A DNA stretch of 64,000 nt from Clostridia bacterium (lineage in GTDB: Bacteria; Bacillota; Clostridia; TANB77; CAG-508). The stretch spans positions 36,169 to 100,168 of the forward strand of contig CAAGKK010000023.1 in assembly GCA_900770385.1 (NCBI GenBank), written 5' to 3'. Position 1 is the first letter of the stretch. The number at the start of each line of letters is the position of its first letter. The notes beneath the pieces were generated by a model. The model had not been told where the DNA came from. It did no database searches and saw only the letters and a program-made list of their open reading frames with translations. The position numbers and the translations under genes are program-made. Positions 26,929-36,373 of this stretch are shown in pieces.

Positions 26929-28884
26929 ATGTTTAAATTACACTCAGAATATAAGCCAACAGGCGACCAACCACAAGCAATAGAATATTTAAGTAATGGA
27001 ATAAAAGAAGGTAAGAAGTTTCAGACACTTCTTGGCGTTACTGGTTCTGGAAAAACTTTTACTATGGCAAATATTATACAAAAAGTGCAAAGGCCAACAT
27101 TGGTATTAGCACACAATAAAACTCTAGCAGGGCAATTATACTCAGAATTTAAAGAGTTTTTTCCAGAAAACAATGTTGAATATTTTGTAAGTTATTATGA
27201 TTATTATCAACCAGAAGCATATATTGCCTCATCAGATACTTATATAGAAAAAGACTCTTCTGTGAATGATGAAATAGATAAATTAAGACATTCTGCAACA
27301 GCTTCTTTATTTGAAACTAGAGATGTTATTATTGTTGCATCTGTTTCTTGCATATATGGATTAGGAGATCCTATAGATTACGAAAATATGATTATATCTT
27401 TAAGACCTGGAATGCAAAAAACAAGAGATGAAATATTAAGAAAATTAATAAAAATGCAATATACAAGAAATGAGATAGATTTTAAAAGAGGTACATTTAG
27501 AGCTAAAGGTGATATTATCGAGATATATCCATCAGACAAAGGCGAGAGCGCTATAAGAGTGGAAATGTGGGGAGATGAGATTGAAAAAATTTCGGAAATA
27601 AATCCTTTAACAGGTAAAGCAATTGGAACTAGACAACATGTTATGATATTTCCAAATTCTCATTATGTAACCACATCAGAAAAAATGGAAAGAGCAATTA
27701 CAACAATAGAAAAAGAAATGGAAGAGCAAGTTAAATATTTTAAATCACAAAATAAACTAATAGAGGCTCAAAGAATAGAAGAAAGAACAAATTTTGATAT
27801 AGAAATGATGAAAGAAACAGGCTTTTGTCAAGGAATAGAAAACTATTCAAGACATATAAGTGGTAGAGAACCTGGTTCACCACCATTTACTTTGTTCGAT
27901 TATTTTCCAGACGATTTTTTACTATTAATAGATGAATCACATGCAACAATTCCGCAAGTTAGAGCAATGTACAATGGAGATAGAGCAAGAAAAGAATCTT
28001 TAGTAAAATATGGATTTAGACTTCCTTCCGCATTTGATAATAGGCCGTTAAAATTCAGCGAATTTGAAGAAAGAATCAATCAATGTGTATTTGTAAGTGC
28101 TACTCCTTCAGATTATGAAAAAGAACATAGTAAAAATAATGTTGTAGAACAAATCATAAGACCTACAGGATTATTAGATCCGAAGATAGAAGTAAAACCA
28201 ATTGCTAATCAAATTGATGATCTAATAGAACAAATAAAAACAAGGACAGAAAAAAATGAGAGAATTTTAGTTACAACATTAACAAAGAAAATGGCAGAAG
28301 ATTTAACATCATATTTAGCCGGAATAGACATAAAGGTAAGATATATGCACTCAGATATAAAGGCATTAGAAAGAATGGAAATAATAAGAGATTTAAGATT
28401 AGGAAAATTTGATGTTTTAGTTGGAATTAACCTATTAAGAGAGGGTTTAGATATACCAGAGGTTTCTTTAGTAGCAATATTAGATGCAGACAAAGAAGGA
28501 TTTCTTCGCTCAGAGCGTTCACTAATTCAAACAATAGGTCGTGCAGCAAGAAATACAGAAGGCAAAGTAATTATGTATGCAGATGAACTTACTGAGAGTA
28601 TGGAAAAAGCGATTACTGAAACTAACAGAAGAAGAAGTATACAACAAAAATATAATGAAGAACATGGAATTACTCCAAAAACAATAAGTAAATCTATTAG
28701 AGAAATCATTAAAGCTACACAAGTAGAAGATATAAAACATGAATATAATATAAATAATGAAGAGTCAATAGAAGATATTATAAATAAATTAACAACAGAA
28801 ATGTTAAAACATGCTGCAGCAATGGAATTTGAAAGAGCGGCAGAATTAAGAGATAAAATAAAAGAGTTAGAACAATATAAATAA
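26929..28884 (+). CDS. uvrB: UvrB, excinuclease ABC subunit B
   Basis: A 651-residue helicase-like subunit of nucleotide excision repair. Walker A is G36-VTGSGK-T43. The beta-hairpin YYDYYQPEAYI, DESHATIPQ (motif II), the C-terminal helicase motifs (LREGLDIPEVSL, QTIGRAARN) and a terminal UVR domain (EMLKHAAAMEFERAAELRDK) for UvrC contact are present. Full length. It does not sit beside uvrA or uvrC. Confidence 0.97.
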   Translation: MFKLHSEYKPTGDQPQAIEYLSNGIKEGKKFQTLLGVTGSGKTFTMANIIQKVQRPTLVLAHNKTLAGQLYSEFKEFFPENNVEYFVSYYDYYQPEAYIASSDTYIEKDSSVNDEIDKLRHSATASLFETRDVIIVASVSCIYGLGDPIDYENMIISLRPGMQKTRDEILRKLIKMQYTRNEIDFKRGTFRAKGDIIEIYPSDKGESAIRVEMWGDEIEKISEINPLTGKAIGTRQHVMIFPNSHYVTTSEKMERAITTIEKEMEEQVKYFKSQNKLIEAQRIEERTNFDIEMMKETGFCQGIENYSRHISGREPGSPPFTLFDYFPDDFLLLIDESHATIPQVRAMYNGDRARKESLVKYGFRLPSAFDNRPLKFSEFEERINQCVFVSATPSDYEKEHSKNNVVEQIIRPTGLLDPKIEVKPIANQIDDLIEQIKTRTEKNERILVTTLTKKMAEDLTSYLAGIDIKVRYMHSDIKALERMEIIRDLRLGKFDVLVGINLLREGLDIPEVSLVAILDADKEGFLRSERSLIQTIGRAARNTEGKVIMYADELTESMEKAITETNRRRSIQQKYNEEHGITPKTISKSIREIIKATQVEDIKHEYNINNEESIEDIINKLTTEMLKHAAAMEFERAAELRDKIKELEQYK

Positions 28885-28917
28885 AAGGAAAACCCACTGC
28901 AAATTCTGCAGTGGGTT
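28883..28917 (-). terminator. Terminator of the 28945 gene
   Basis: Perfect 11-bp stem AACCCACTGCA / TGCAGTGGGTT. Only the minus strand has a T-rich tract after it, so it serves the convergent small gene. Confidence 0.8.
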
Positions 28918-28944
28918 AAAACTAATATTGGCTGAAAATGTTAC

Positions 28945-29277
28945 TTAAATGTTACTTAAGCTAGCTCGTTTTGCAACGAGATATAATTCTTGAGCTAAAT
29001 TTGTAACAACATTGCTAGGTACAGAATCTATTATTCTGTGGGTATAAGCAAATACCACATGAGGTATAGCCATACCAAATGCCTTATTCCAACTGATTGT
29101 TGCTGTATACAAACCCGGTTTGGTAAATGGCTTTACATCAGAAATTGCAAAACCATTCTTGCTAAGCTTTTTTATTTCAGAAGAATACAAAACAGATTCT
29201 AATGAAAAAAGACCTTCTTCTGCTGCCATATAAAGTTTGGTTTCCCGTACTTCATTTCTGCTAGGATAACTGTACAT
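28945..29277 (-). CDS. Conserved-looking 110-residue protein of unknown function
   Basis: No family recognised. The protein is soluble, with an N-terminal acidic helix (VRETKLYMAAEEGLFSLESVL) and a central strand-rich part (YTATISWNKAFGMAIPHVVFAYTH). Base composition is clearly richer in G+C than its neighbours, and codon use is less A/T-biased, which hints at transfer or strong selection. A leader of about 100 bases carries an inverted repeat (GTTGAT/ATCAAC), and GGAG lies about 13 bases before the ATG. It ends in its own terminator. Confidence 0.55.
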   Translation of the reverse strand: MYSYPSRNEVRETKLYMAAEEGLFSLESVLYSSEIKKLSKNGFAISDVKPFTKPGLYTATISWNKAFGMAIPHVVFAYTHRIIDSVPSNVVTNLAQELYLVAKRASLSNI

Positions 29278-29415
29278 TGTGTTGTTATCACTCCTTTATT
29301 TGCATGGTACCAATATTAGTTTTAGGCAAGGTTGATATTAAATAATACCATCAACTACTTGCTATAAATACTATTTTATCATATTTTTTCGTAATATACA
29401 ACAATTTGCTATATC

Positions 29416-29444
29416 TTGCATTAAGGATGTCTATGTGTTAAAAT
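29416..29444 (+). promoter_or_regulatory. lepA promoter
   Basis: -35 TTGCAT at 29416-29421, 17-base spacer, -10 TAAAAT at 29439-29444. Confidence 0.6.
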
Positions 29445-29474
29445 ATAGCAGTAAACTATAAATGGAGGAAATAA

Positions 29475-31286
29475 ATGCAAGACAGGCAAAAATATATAAG
29501 AAATTTTAGTATAATTGCACATATAGATCATGGAAAATCAACATTAGCAGATAGGCTAATAGAAATGACAGGAGTTTTATCCAAAAGAGAAATGGAATCT
29601 CAAGTTTTGGACAATATGGAACTAGAAAAAGAAAGAGGTATAACTATAAAATCTCAAGCTGTCAGAATGAAATATAAAGCAAAAGATGGAAATGAATATA
29701 CTTTAAATTTAATTGATACACCAGGACATGTAGATTTCAATTATGAAGTGTCTAGAAGCTTAGCAGCATGTGATGGAGCAATATTAGTTGTGGATTCATC
29801 TCAAGGAGTAGAGGCACAAACTTTAGCTAATGTTTATTTGGCACTAGATAACAACTTAGAAGTTATACCAGTATTAAATAAAATAGATTTACCGAATGCA
29901 AGACCAGACGAAATTAAAAATGAAATAGAAGATATAATAGGAATTCCAGCACAAGATGCTCCTTGCATATCAGCAAAATCCGGATTGAATGTAGAACAAG
30001 TGCTAGAAAGAATAATAACAGATTTACCTGCACCAAATGGGGATGAAAATAAACCAACAAAATGTTTAATATTTGATTCTTATTATGACAATTATAAAGG
30101 TGCTGTGGCATATGTAAGAGTAAAAGATGGAAAAGTAAAAGTTGGTGACGAAATAGAATTAATGGCTACCAAAAAGAAATTTACTGTTACAGAAGTAGGA
30201 TACTTCACACCAGGAAATTATATGCCAACAAAAGAATTATTAGCAGGAGATGTAGGATATATTTCAGCAAGTATAAAGAGTTTATCAGATTTACATGTTG
30301 GAGATACAATAACACTAGCTAGCAATCCTGCTGCAGAACCATTAAAAGGGTATAAAAAAGTACAACCTATGGTATATTGTGGGCTATATCCAATAGATGG
30401 TAGTGAATATGAAAATTTAAAAGTTGCATTAGAAAAATTACAATTAAACGATGCAGCATTGGTATATGAACCAGAAACATCAGCAGCATTAGGATTTGGA
30501 TTCAGATGTGGTTTTTTAGGATTGTTACATTTAGAAATAATAGAAGAAAGATTAGACAGAGAATTTGATTTGGGATTAATAACTACTTCACCATCAGTTA
30601 TTTACAAAATACATAAAACAGATGGAACAGTAATAGATTTATATAATCCATCAGAATTACCAGCTCTTCAAGAAATATCATTCATAGAAGAACCAATGGT
30701 AAAAGCAGAAATTTTTACGCCAAAAGAATATGTTGGAAATATAATGGAAATATGTCAAAATAGAAGAGGAATCTATATTGATATGAAATATTTAGATGAA
30801 ACTCGTGTTACATTAATTTATGAAATGCCATTAAATGAAATAATATATGATTTCTTTGATAATTTAAAATCAAAAACAAAAGGATATGCATCATTTGATT
30901 ATGAATTTAAAGAATATGTTCGCTCAGAATTAGTAAAATTAGACATACATGTAAATGGTGAGGGAGTAGATGCATTATCATTTATAGTACACAAAGATTC
31001 AGCATATAATAAGGGAAAGAAAATGGTAGAAAAATTGAAAACTGTAATACCAAGACAATTATTTGCAATACCACTTCAAGCAGTTGTAGGAGGAAAAATA
31101 ATAGCAAGAGAAACAATATCAGCAATGCGAAAAGATGTACTTGCAAAATGCTATGGTGGGGATATAACAAGAAAGAAAAAACTATTAGAAAAACAGAAGA
31201 AAGGCAAGAAAAAAATGAGAGCAATAGGAAATGTTGAATTACCACAAGAAGCATTTCTTAGTGTACTTAAACTTGATGATGAGTAA
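29475..31286 (+). CDS. lepA: Elongation factor 4 (LepA)
   Basis: A 603-residue translational GTPase that acts on ribosomes. G1 is in AHIDHGKSTLAD, G3 DTPGHVDF, G4 NKIDLP. The unique LepA C-terminal domain (YGGDITRKKKLLEKQKKGKKKM) is complete. GGAGG precedes the start. rlmB follows 21 bases later, so the two are probably co-transcribed. Confidence 0.97.
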   Translation: MQDRQKYIRNFSIIAHIDHGKSTLADRLIEMTGVLSKREMESQVLDNMELEKERGITIKSQAVRMKYKAKDGNEYTLNLIDTPGHVDFNYEVSRSLAACDGAILVVDSSQGVEAQTLANVYLALDNNLEVIPVLNKIDLPNARPDEIKNEIEDIIGIPAQDAPCISAKSGLNVEQVLERIITDLPAPNGDENKPTKCLIFDSYYDNYKGAVAYVRVKDGKVKVGDEIELMATKKKFTVTEVGYFTPGNYMPTKELLAGDVGYISASIKSLSDLHVGDTITLASNPAAEPLKGYKKVQPMVYCGLYPIDGSEYENLKVALEKLQLNDAALVYEPETSAALGFGFRCGFLGLLHLEIIEERLDREFDLGLITTSPSVIYKIHKTDGTVIDLYNPSELPALQEISFIEEPMVKAEIFTPKEYVGNIMEICQNRRGIYIDMKYLDETRVTLIYEMPLNEIIYDFFDNLKSKTKGYASFDYEFKEYVRSELVKLDIHVNGEGVDALSFIVHKDSAYNKGKKMVEKLKTVIPRQLFAIPLQAVVGGKIIARETISAMRKDVLAKCYGGDITRKKKLLEKQKKGKKKMRAIGNVELPQEAFLSVLKLDDE

Positions 31287-31307
31287 AATAAAAAAAGGAA
31301 GAGTAAA

Positions 31308-32168
31308 ATGAAAAAGAATAATTTTAAAAATAATAAAGAAAAACAAACAAAGAATTTTAATAATACAAAAAATAAAAGAGAACAAACAAATCAAAGAAAT
31401 ATGCGTTCTGAAAATAAAAATATGAACTTTGATGATCAAGTAGAAGGAAGAAATTCTGTACTAGAGCTATTAGAATCAGGAAAAGACATTAATAAAATAT
31501 TTGTTGCTAGAGGAGAAAAACAAGGTTCTATAAATAAAATTATTGGAAAAGCAAAAGATTCAAAAATAGTACTTGTTGAAACAGATAAAAGAAAATTAGA
31601 CGAAATGAGCCAAACAGGAAATCATCAAGGTGTAATTGCAATAGTTCCACCATTTGAATATTGCGATGTTGATGATATATTAAATGTTGCAAAAGAACAA
31701 AATGAGGATCCATTTGTAATAATATTAGATGGAATAGAAGATCCACACAATTTAGGAGCCATAATTAGAACAGCAGAAACAGCTGGAGCACATGGAGTTA
31801 TAATTCCTAAAAGAAGAGCAGTTGGTGTAAATAGTACTGTAAATAAATCATCAGCAGGTGCTGTAGAATACATGAAAGTGGCTAGAGTAAACAACATAAC
31901 CGAAACAATGAATTATTTGAAAGAAAAAGGGTTATGGATAATAGGAACAGATATGGATACTGACAAATATTATTATAATCAAAATATGACAGGTCCTATT
32001 GCAATTGTAATAGGAAGTGAGGGATTTGGAATGAGCAGATTAGTAAAAGAAAATTGTGATATATTAGTAAAAATCCCAATGAATGGAAAAATTACATCAT
32101 TAAATGCTTCTGTATCAGCAGGAATTGTAATGTATGAAATTGTGAAACAAAAAAATGCAAATAAATAG
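31308..32168 (+). CDS. rlmB: SpoU-family 23S rRNA 2'-O-methyltransferase
   Basis: A 286-residue SPOUT enzyme. After about 40 Lys/Asn-rich residues come the L30e-like substrate domain (VEGRNSVLELLES) and the SpoU domain, with motifs LDGIEDPHNLGAIIRTAE, GSEGFGMS and IPMNGKITSLNASVSAGI forming the trefoil knot and AdoMet site. It probably methylates G2251 (E. coli numbering) of 23S rRNA. The basic N-terminal extension is longer than in E. coli RlmB. Confidence 0.9.
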   Translation: MKKNNFKNNKEKQTKNFNNTKNKREQTNQRNMRSENKNMNFDDQVEGRNSVLELLESGKDINKIFVARGEKQGSINKIIGKAKDSKIVLVETDKRKLDEMSQTGNHQGVIAIVPPFEYCDVDDILNVAKEQNEDPFVIILDGIEDPHNLGAIIRTAETAGAHGVIIPKRRAVGVNSTVNKSSAGAVEYMKVARVNNITETMNYLKEKGLWIIGTDMDTDKYYYNQNMTGPIAIVIGSEGFGMSRLVKENCDILVKIPMNGKITSLNASVSAGIVMYEIVKQKNANK

Positions 32169-32226
32169 TTGAAAAAAGTAAAAAATATTTATATAATTAT
32201 CAAAGATAATAACAAAGGAGGAAAAA

Positions 32227-33624
32227 ATGAGAAAGAATAAAAATATAATAATAGCTCTTGTAATAATTATATTAATAGTTGCAGGAATTGTAGCTTTGCT
32301 TTATACAAGAACAGATTTATTTAAAAGTGATGAAGATCTTTTTTATAAATATTTATTAAGTACAGAATTTGTAAATAAAGAAGTATCACAAAGGTACACA
32401 AAAGTAGTAAATAGGATTCAAGCATCAAATTTTTCTGCAAATGGAACAGTATATTGCTCTATGTCTGCAAATGATACAACAACCAATATTTCCAACATAC
32501 AAAATTTATTTGCAATAAAATATAATTTGCTAGCAAATAAAAATTTAAAACAAAATTATGCAGATTTTACAATATCTTCAAATAATAAAGATATAACAAC
32601 ATTAAGATATTTAAGAGATGATAATATATATGCATTAAAAGCAGATAATGTAGTAGATAAATATTTAGCATTAGAAAATAAAGAACTAAAAAGTTTCTGT
32701 GCTAAATTAGGAATAGAAGATACATCTAAAATACCAAATCAAATCCAAACAAATACAACTCAGAAATTATTAGATATAGATAAAGAGCAACTAAATACAA
32801 TAAAAAGTACTTATACCAAAATATTAACGGATAAATTAACAAAGGACAATTTTACAAAAATAACAAATACAGATAAAACAAAAACTATTGAATTATCATT
32901 AACACAAAAACAATTAGCAGATATAAAAAAAGCATTATTAGAAAATCTAAAAAACGATACTAATACATTAAATTTAATAATAGAAAAAGCAGAAATACTT
33001 GATTATGATTTAAATGTTGATTCATTAAAAACATCAATACAAGAAAAAATGGATGAAATAACAAATACAGAAAAATCAGAAACACCAGGATTTTTTAAAT
33101 TAGCAGTAAGAATAAAAGATAATAAAACAGTAGCTATAAATTTAATAACAACCCAAATAGAAGAAGGAAATCAAACTCAAGAAACAATAAATATAGATTT
33201 ATCAGAAAGTAACAAACTAATAATTTATATAAATGATGGAAAACAAAATATAAAAGAAGATATTAGTTTTGGATATGAAGATAACAAAATTTTGTGTAAT
33301 GCAGAGACACTAGAATTAGATGAAATTAATAATGTAAAAAGCAGTATGGCAAAAATACAATATGAAATTATAAATTATGAAACAGATAATATGACTCAAA
33401 ATATGTTAATAACACTAAACTCATCAGAAGCAAATCAGAAAATTCAAATAAATATGGATAATAAAATACAATTAAGACAAGATGTACAAATAGAAAAAAT
33501 AACAGATAAAAATGCTACAATTTTGAATAATCAAACCCAAGAAGAAATATCTAATTTAATATATAAAATTGTCTTAAGAGTACAATATTTATATGGAGAT
33601 GTGTTAAAAAATATTAATAATTAA
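32227..33624 (+). CDS. Membrane-anchored extracellular protein of unknown function
   Basis: A 465-residue protein with an N-terminal membrane segment (residues about 7-27) and a large Asn/Thr/Lys-rich exterior domain predicted as alternating strands and helices, somewhat like repeated lipoprotein-type modules. No catalytic motif is recognised. AAGGAGG precedes the start. It lies between rlmB and secG, and its function cannot be inferred. Confidence 0.6.
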   Translation: MRKNKNIIIALVIIILIVAGIVALLYTRTDLFKSDEDLFYKYLLSTEFVNKEVSQRYTKVVNRIQASNFSANGTVYCSMSANDTTTNISNIQNLFAIKYNLLANKNLKQNYADFTISSNNKDITTLRYLRDDNIYALKADNVVDKYLALENKELKSFCAKLGIEDTSKIPNQIQTNTTQKLLDIDKEQLNTIKSTYTKILTDKLTKDNFTKITNTDKTKTIELSLTQKQLADIKKALLENLKNDTNTLNLIIEKAEILDYDLNVDSLKTSIQEKMDEITNTEKSETPGFFKLAVRIKDNKTVAINLITTQIEEGNQTQETINIDLSESNKLIIYINDGKQNIKEDISFGYEDNKILCNAETLELDEINNVKSSMAKIQYEIINYETDNMTQNMLITLNSSEANQKIQINMDNKIQLRQDVQIEKITDKNATILNNQTQEEISNLIYKIVLRVQYLYGDVLKNINN

Positions 33625-33641
33625 ATTATTTTAAAAAATAT

Positions 33642-33670
33642 TTGCAATTATTACTATAATGTGTTAAAAT
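33642..33670 (+). promoter_or_regulatory. secG promoter
   Basis: -35 TTGCAA at 33642-33647, 17-base spacer, -10 TAAAAT at 33665-33670. Confidence 0.6.
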
Positions 33671-33708
33671 AGCATAGTCTAAAAAATATCCTTAAGGGAG
33701 GCATAAAA

Positions 33709-33957
33709 ATGCAAGTTTTAAAAATTATATTAATTATTATAGATGTTATAGTAGCATTTTCATTAATATTTGTTACTTTAATGCAACATAAAGATGATCC
33801 AGGATTATCTGGAACAATCACAGGAGCAGCAGCAAATAACTTCTTAGATAAAAACAAAGGTAGAACTAAAGAAGGAAAATTAAAAAGATGGACAATAACA
33901 CTAAGCATTGTTTTTGTTTTAGTAAGTATAGCATTAAACATTGTATATGCATTATAA
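33709..33957 (+). CDS. secG: SecG preprotein translocase subunit
   Basis: An 82-residue protein with two membrane helices (about 4-23 and 60-81) separated by the conserved loop LMQHKDDPGLSGTITGAAAN. It is part of the SecYEG channel. The secG-rnr order, usual in Firmicutes, is preserved, though a 380-base intergenic region with repeats has come between them. Confidence 0.93.
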   Translation: MQVLKIILIIIDVIVAFSLIFVTLMQHKDDPGLSGTITGAAANNFLDKNKGRTKEGKLKRWTITLSIVFVLVSIALNIVYAL

Positions 33958-33967
33958 TTATAAGGAT

Positions 33968-33993
33968 AAGAGGCTTAAACAAAGCCTCTTTTT
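33968..33993 (+). terminator. Intrinsic terminator after secG
   Basis: Perfect stem AAGAGGCTT / AAGCCTCTT followed by TTT. Confidence 0.85.
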
Positions 33994-34044
33994 ATATAGT
34001 ATGGGATTTTCTCATTTTATACTATAGAAAAAAGCCATATGTAT

Positions 34045-34066
34045 GGGCGGACGCCTATGTCCGCCC
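34045..34066 (+). repeat. GC-rich palindrome, copy 2
   Basis: GGGCGGAC / GTCCGCCC around GCCTAT. With copy 3 it brackets a structured, non-coding stretch of about 200 bases between secG and rnr. Confidence 0.8.
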
Positions 34067-34104
34067 GTAACATGAAGAAAAACTTAAAGAATATTCAGCC
34101 TACA

Positions 34105-34204
34105 TTTTGAGCACTTTCTTTCCAAATTAGACCCTCCAAGACAAGGAGTAATCCGTATGCCTCAAAGGACTGTCGGGCCCTAATTTTCCAAAAAAGTCTC
34201 AAAA
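34105..34204. ncRNA. Candidate structured element between secG and rnr
   Basis: In the 380 bases between secG and rnr no gene is seen, but this G+C-richer part folds as one long interrupted hairpin. From outside in: TTTTGA/TCAAAA, ACTTT/AAAGT, AAATTAG/CTAATTT, CCC/GGG, GACA/TGTC, with a further small inner helix. It may be an RNA gene, a cis-acting leader for rnr, or a mobile hairpin element. The class is not recognised and the strand is unknown. Confidence 0.4.
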
Positions 34205-34272
34205 TAGTCTGAACTCTATAAATTATTAATTGTTAATTATTCATTATTCACTATTAATTAGATTATATGTAG

Positions 34273-34294
34273 GGGCGGACGCCTCTGTCCGCCC
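34273..34294 (+). repeat. GC-rich palindrome, copy 3
   Basis: GGGCGGAC / GTCCGCCC around GCCTCT, preceded by GTAGG and followed by GAGC. It lies 43 bases upstream of rnr. Confidence 0.8.
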
Positions 34295-34336
34295 GAGCAG
34301 AATTGACCAGGAGATTTAAACAATAAAGAGGTAAAT

Positions 34337-36265
34337 ATGATAGAAGAAAAAAACATTTTAGATTTTATGAAAAGTAAAGAATATATTCCAATGAAGGCTA
34401 AAGAATTAGCTTCTATTTTTGATATTCATAAAAATGAAATCGATGAATTAAAGAATATATTGAAAAAATTAGAAAATGAAGGAAAAATAAAAAAGAATAA
34501 AAGAAATAGATATAGTATAAATGAAGTAATAACATTAGTTGGGACATTTAAAAATAGTAAAAGCTTTGGTTTTGTAATACCAGATAATAAAAAAGAAAGT
34601 AAAGATATATTTATATCAAAGAAAAACTTTAACGGAGCAAAAGACAATACTAAAGTAGTAGTACAAATAACCAAAGAAGCGCAATCAAATAAAAAGCCAG
34701 AAGGAAAAATAATAGAAGTTATTGGAAAAGTGGACGAAGCTGGAGTAGACTTATTATCTATTGTTAAAGAATACAATCTACCAAATGAATTTCCAAAGCA
34801 AGTAATAGACGAAGCAAAGCAAGTATCAAACGAAATAGATTTAAAGGAAACAGAAAAAAGGAAAGACTTTAGAAAAGATATAGTATTTACTATAGATGGA
34901 GAAGACGCAAAAGATTTAGATGATGCAGTATCAATAGAGAAAACGAGCCAAGAAACATTTTTATTAAATGTTCATATAGCAGATGTTAGCTATTATGTTA
35001 AAGAAGATAGTTTTTTAGATAAAGAAGCTATTTTAAGAGGAACAAGTGTATACATGCTAAACAGGGTAATACCAATGCTTCCAAAAGAATTATCAAACGG
35101 AATATGTAGTTTAAATGAAGGTCAAGATAGATTAACACTTTCTGTTTTAATGGAAATAGATAAAAATGGAGATGTAATATCATCAGATATTACCAAAGGA
35201 ATAATTAAAGTTACTAAAAGAATGTCGTATACAGGAGTACAAGCATTACTAGATTATATAGAAAATCCAAAACAGCAAAATAAATTAATAAAAGAATATA
35301 TTCCATATGAAAAACAATTAAAATTAATGGCAGAATTGGCACAAATATTAGAAAACAAAAGAAAAAAACAGGGTTACCTAGATTTAGATATTCCAGAAAG
35401 TAAAATAACACTAAATAAAAGTGGACATACAATAAATGTAGAGAAATATGAAGTAAAATTTGCTAATACAATAATAGAACAATTTATGCTAACTGCAAAT
35501 GAAGTAGTAGCTGAAAAGTTTTATTGGTTAGAAGCACCATTTATATATAGAGTGCACGAGTCACCAGATCAAGAAAAAATAACAGAACTAAATAGATTTT
35601 TATATAACTTTGGCTATAAAATAAAAGGAAAAACAGAAAATATACATCCAAAAGTGTTTAGCGATATATTAGAAGATATCAAAGGTAAAGAAGAAGATAT
35701 GGTAATATCAAACTTAATATTAAGAACACTAAAAGTTGCAAGATATGAAGCGCAAAACAAAGGTCATTTTGGAATTGCAAGCAAATACTATTGCCACTTT
35801 ACATCTCCAATTAGAAGATATCCAGATTTATATATCCATAGAATAATATCTAATTATATAAATAATAATTATAATATAAGTGAAGAATATAAAGAAAAAG
35901 AAAATGAACTGGCTGTAAAATATGCAGAGTCATCATCAGAAAGAGAAAAAATAGCACAAAAAGCAGAAAGAGATTCTATAGACTTAAAGAAAGCAGAATA
36001 TATGCAAGATAAAATTGGAGAAAAATATGAAGGGATAATAAGTGGTGTTACAAACTTTGGAGTATTTGTACAATTGGAAAATACAGTAGAAGGACTAATA
36101 AGATTCGAAAATTTAGGAAATGAATATTTTGAATATGATGATATGCATAAAATACTTATTGGAGAACAAACAAAAAAAGTATATAAAATGGGAGACAAAG
36201 TGAAAATTCAAGTAATAGAAGCAAATAAAACATTAAGAAGAGTAGGATTTTCAATATGCAAATAA
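34337..36265 (+). CDS. rnr: Ribonuclease R
   Basis: A 642-residue 3'-5' exoribonuclease: an N-terminal winged helix (1-60), cold-shock/OB domains, the RNB catalytic core with FTIDGEDAKDLDDAVS (metal-binding Asp cluster), HFTSPIRRYPDL, and a C-terminal S1 domain (GEKYEGIISGVTNFGVFVQLE). It is shorter than the usual 700-800 residues because it lacks the long basic tail. It processes structured RNA, including with tmRNA-SmpB. Confidence 0.94.
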   Translation: MIEEKNILDFMKSKEYIPMKAKELASIFDIHKNEIDELKNILKKLENEGKIKKNKRNRYSINEVITLVGTFKNSKSFGFVIPDNKKESKDIFISKKNFNGAKDNTKVVVQITKEAQSNKKPEGKIIEVIGKVDEAGVDLLSIVKEYNLPNEFPKQVIDEAKQVSNEIDLKETEKRKDFRKDIVFTIDGEDAKDLDDAVSIEKTSQETFLLNVHIADVSYYVKEDSFLDKEAILRGTSVYMLNRVIPMLPKELSNGICSLNEGQDRLTLSVLMEIDKNGDVISSDITKGIIKVTKRMSYTGVQALLDYIENPKQQNKLIKEYIPYEKQLKLMAELAQILENKRKKQGYLDLDIPESKITLNKSGHTINVEKYEVKFANTIIEQFMLTANEVVAEKFYWLEAPFIYRVHESPDQEKITELNRFLYNFGYKIKGKTENIHPKVFSDILEDIKGKEEDMVISNLILRTLKVARYEAQNKGHFGIASKYYCHFTSPIRRYPDLYIHRIISNYINNNYNISEEYKEKENELAVKYAESSSEREKIAQKAERDSIDLKKAEYMQDKIGEKYEGIISGVTNFGVFVQLENTVEGLIRFENLGNEYFEYDDMHKILIGEQTKKVYKMGDKVKIQVIEANKTLRRVGFSICK

Positions 36266-36270
36266 ATAGA

Positions 36271-36305
36271 AAATATTGGCAACAAAATAGGTGCCAATAT
36301 TTTTA
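36271..36305 (+). terminator. Intrinsic terminator after rnr
   Basis: Stem AAATATTGGCA / TGCCAATATTT with T-run. Confidence 0.85.
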
Positions 36306-36373
36306 AGTTTTTTTATACAAAATACTTGAAAAAAAGACCTATTTGTTATAAGATTTAAACTAGGAGTGATAAT

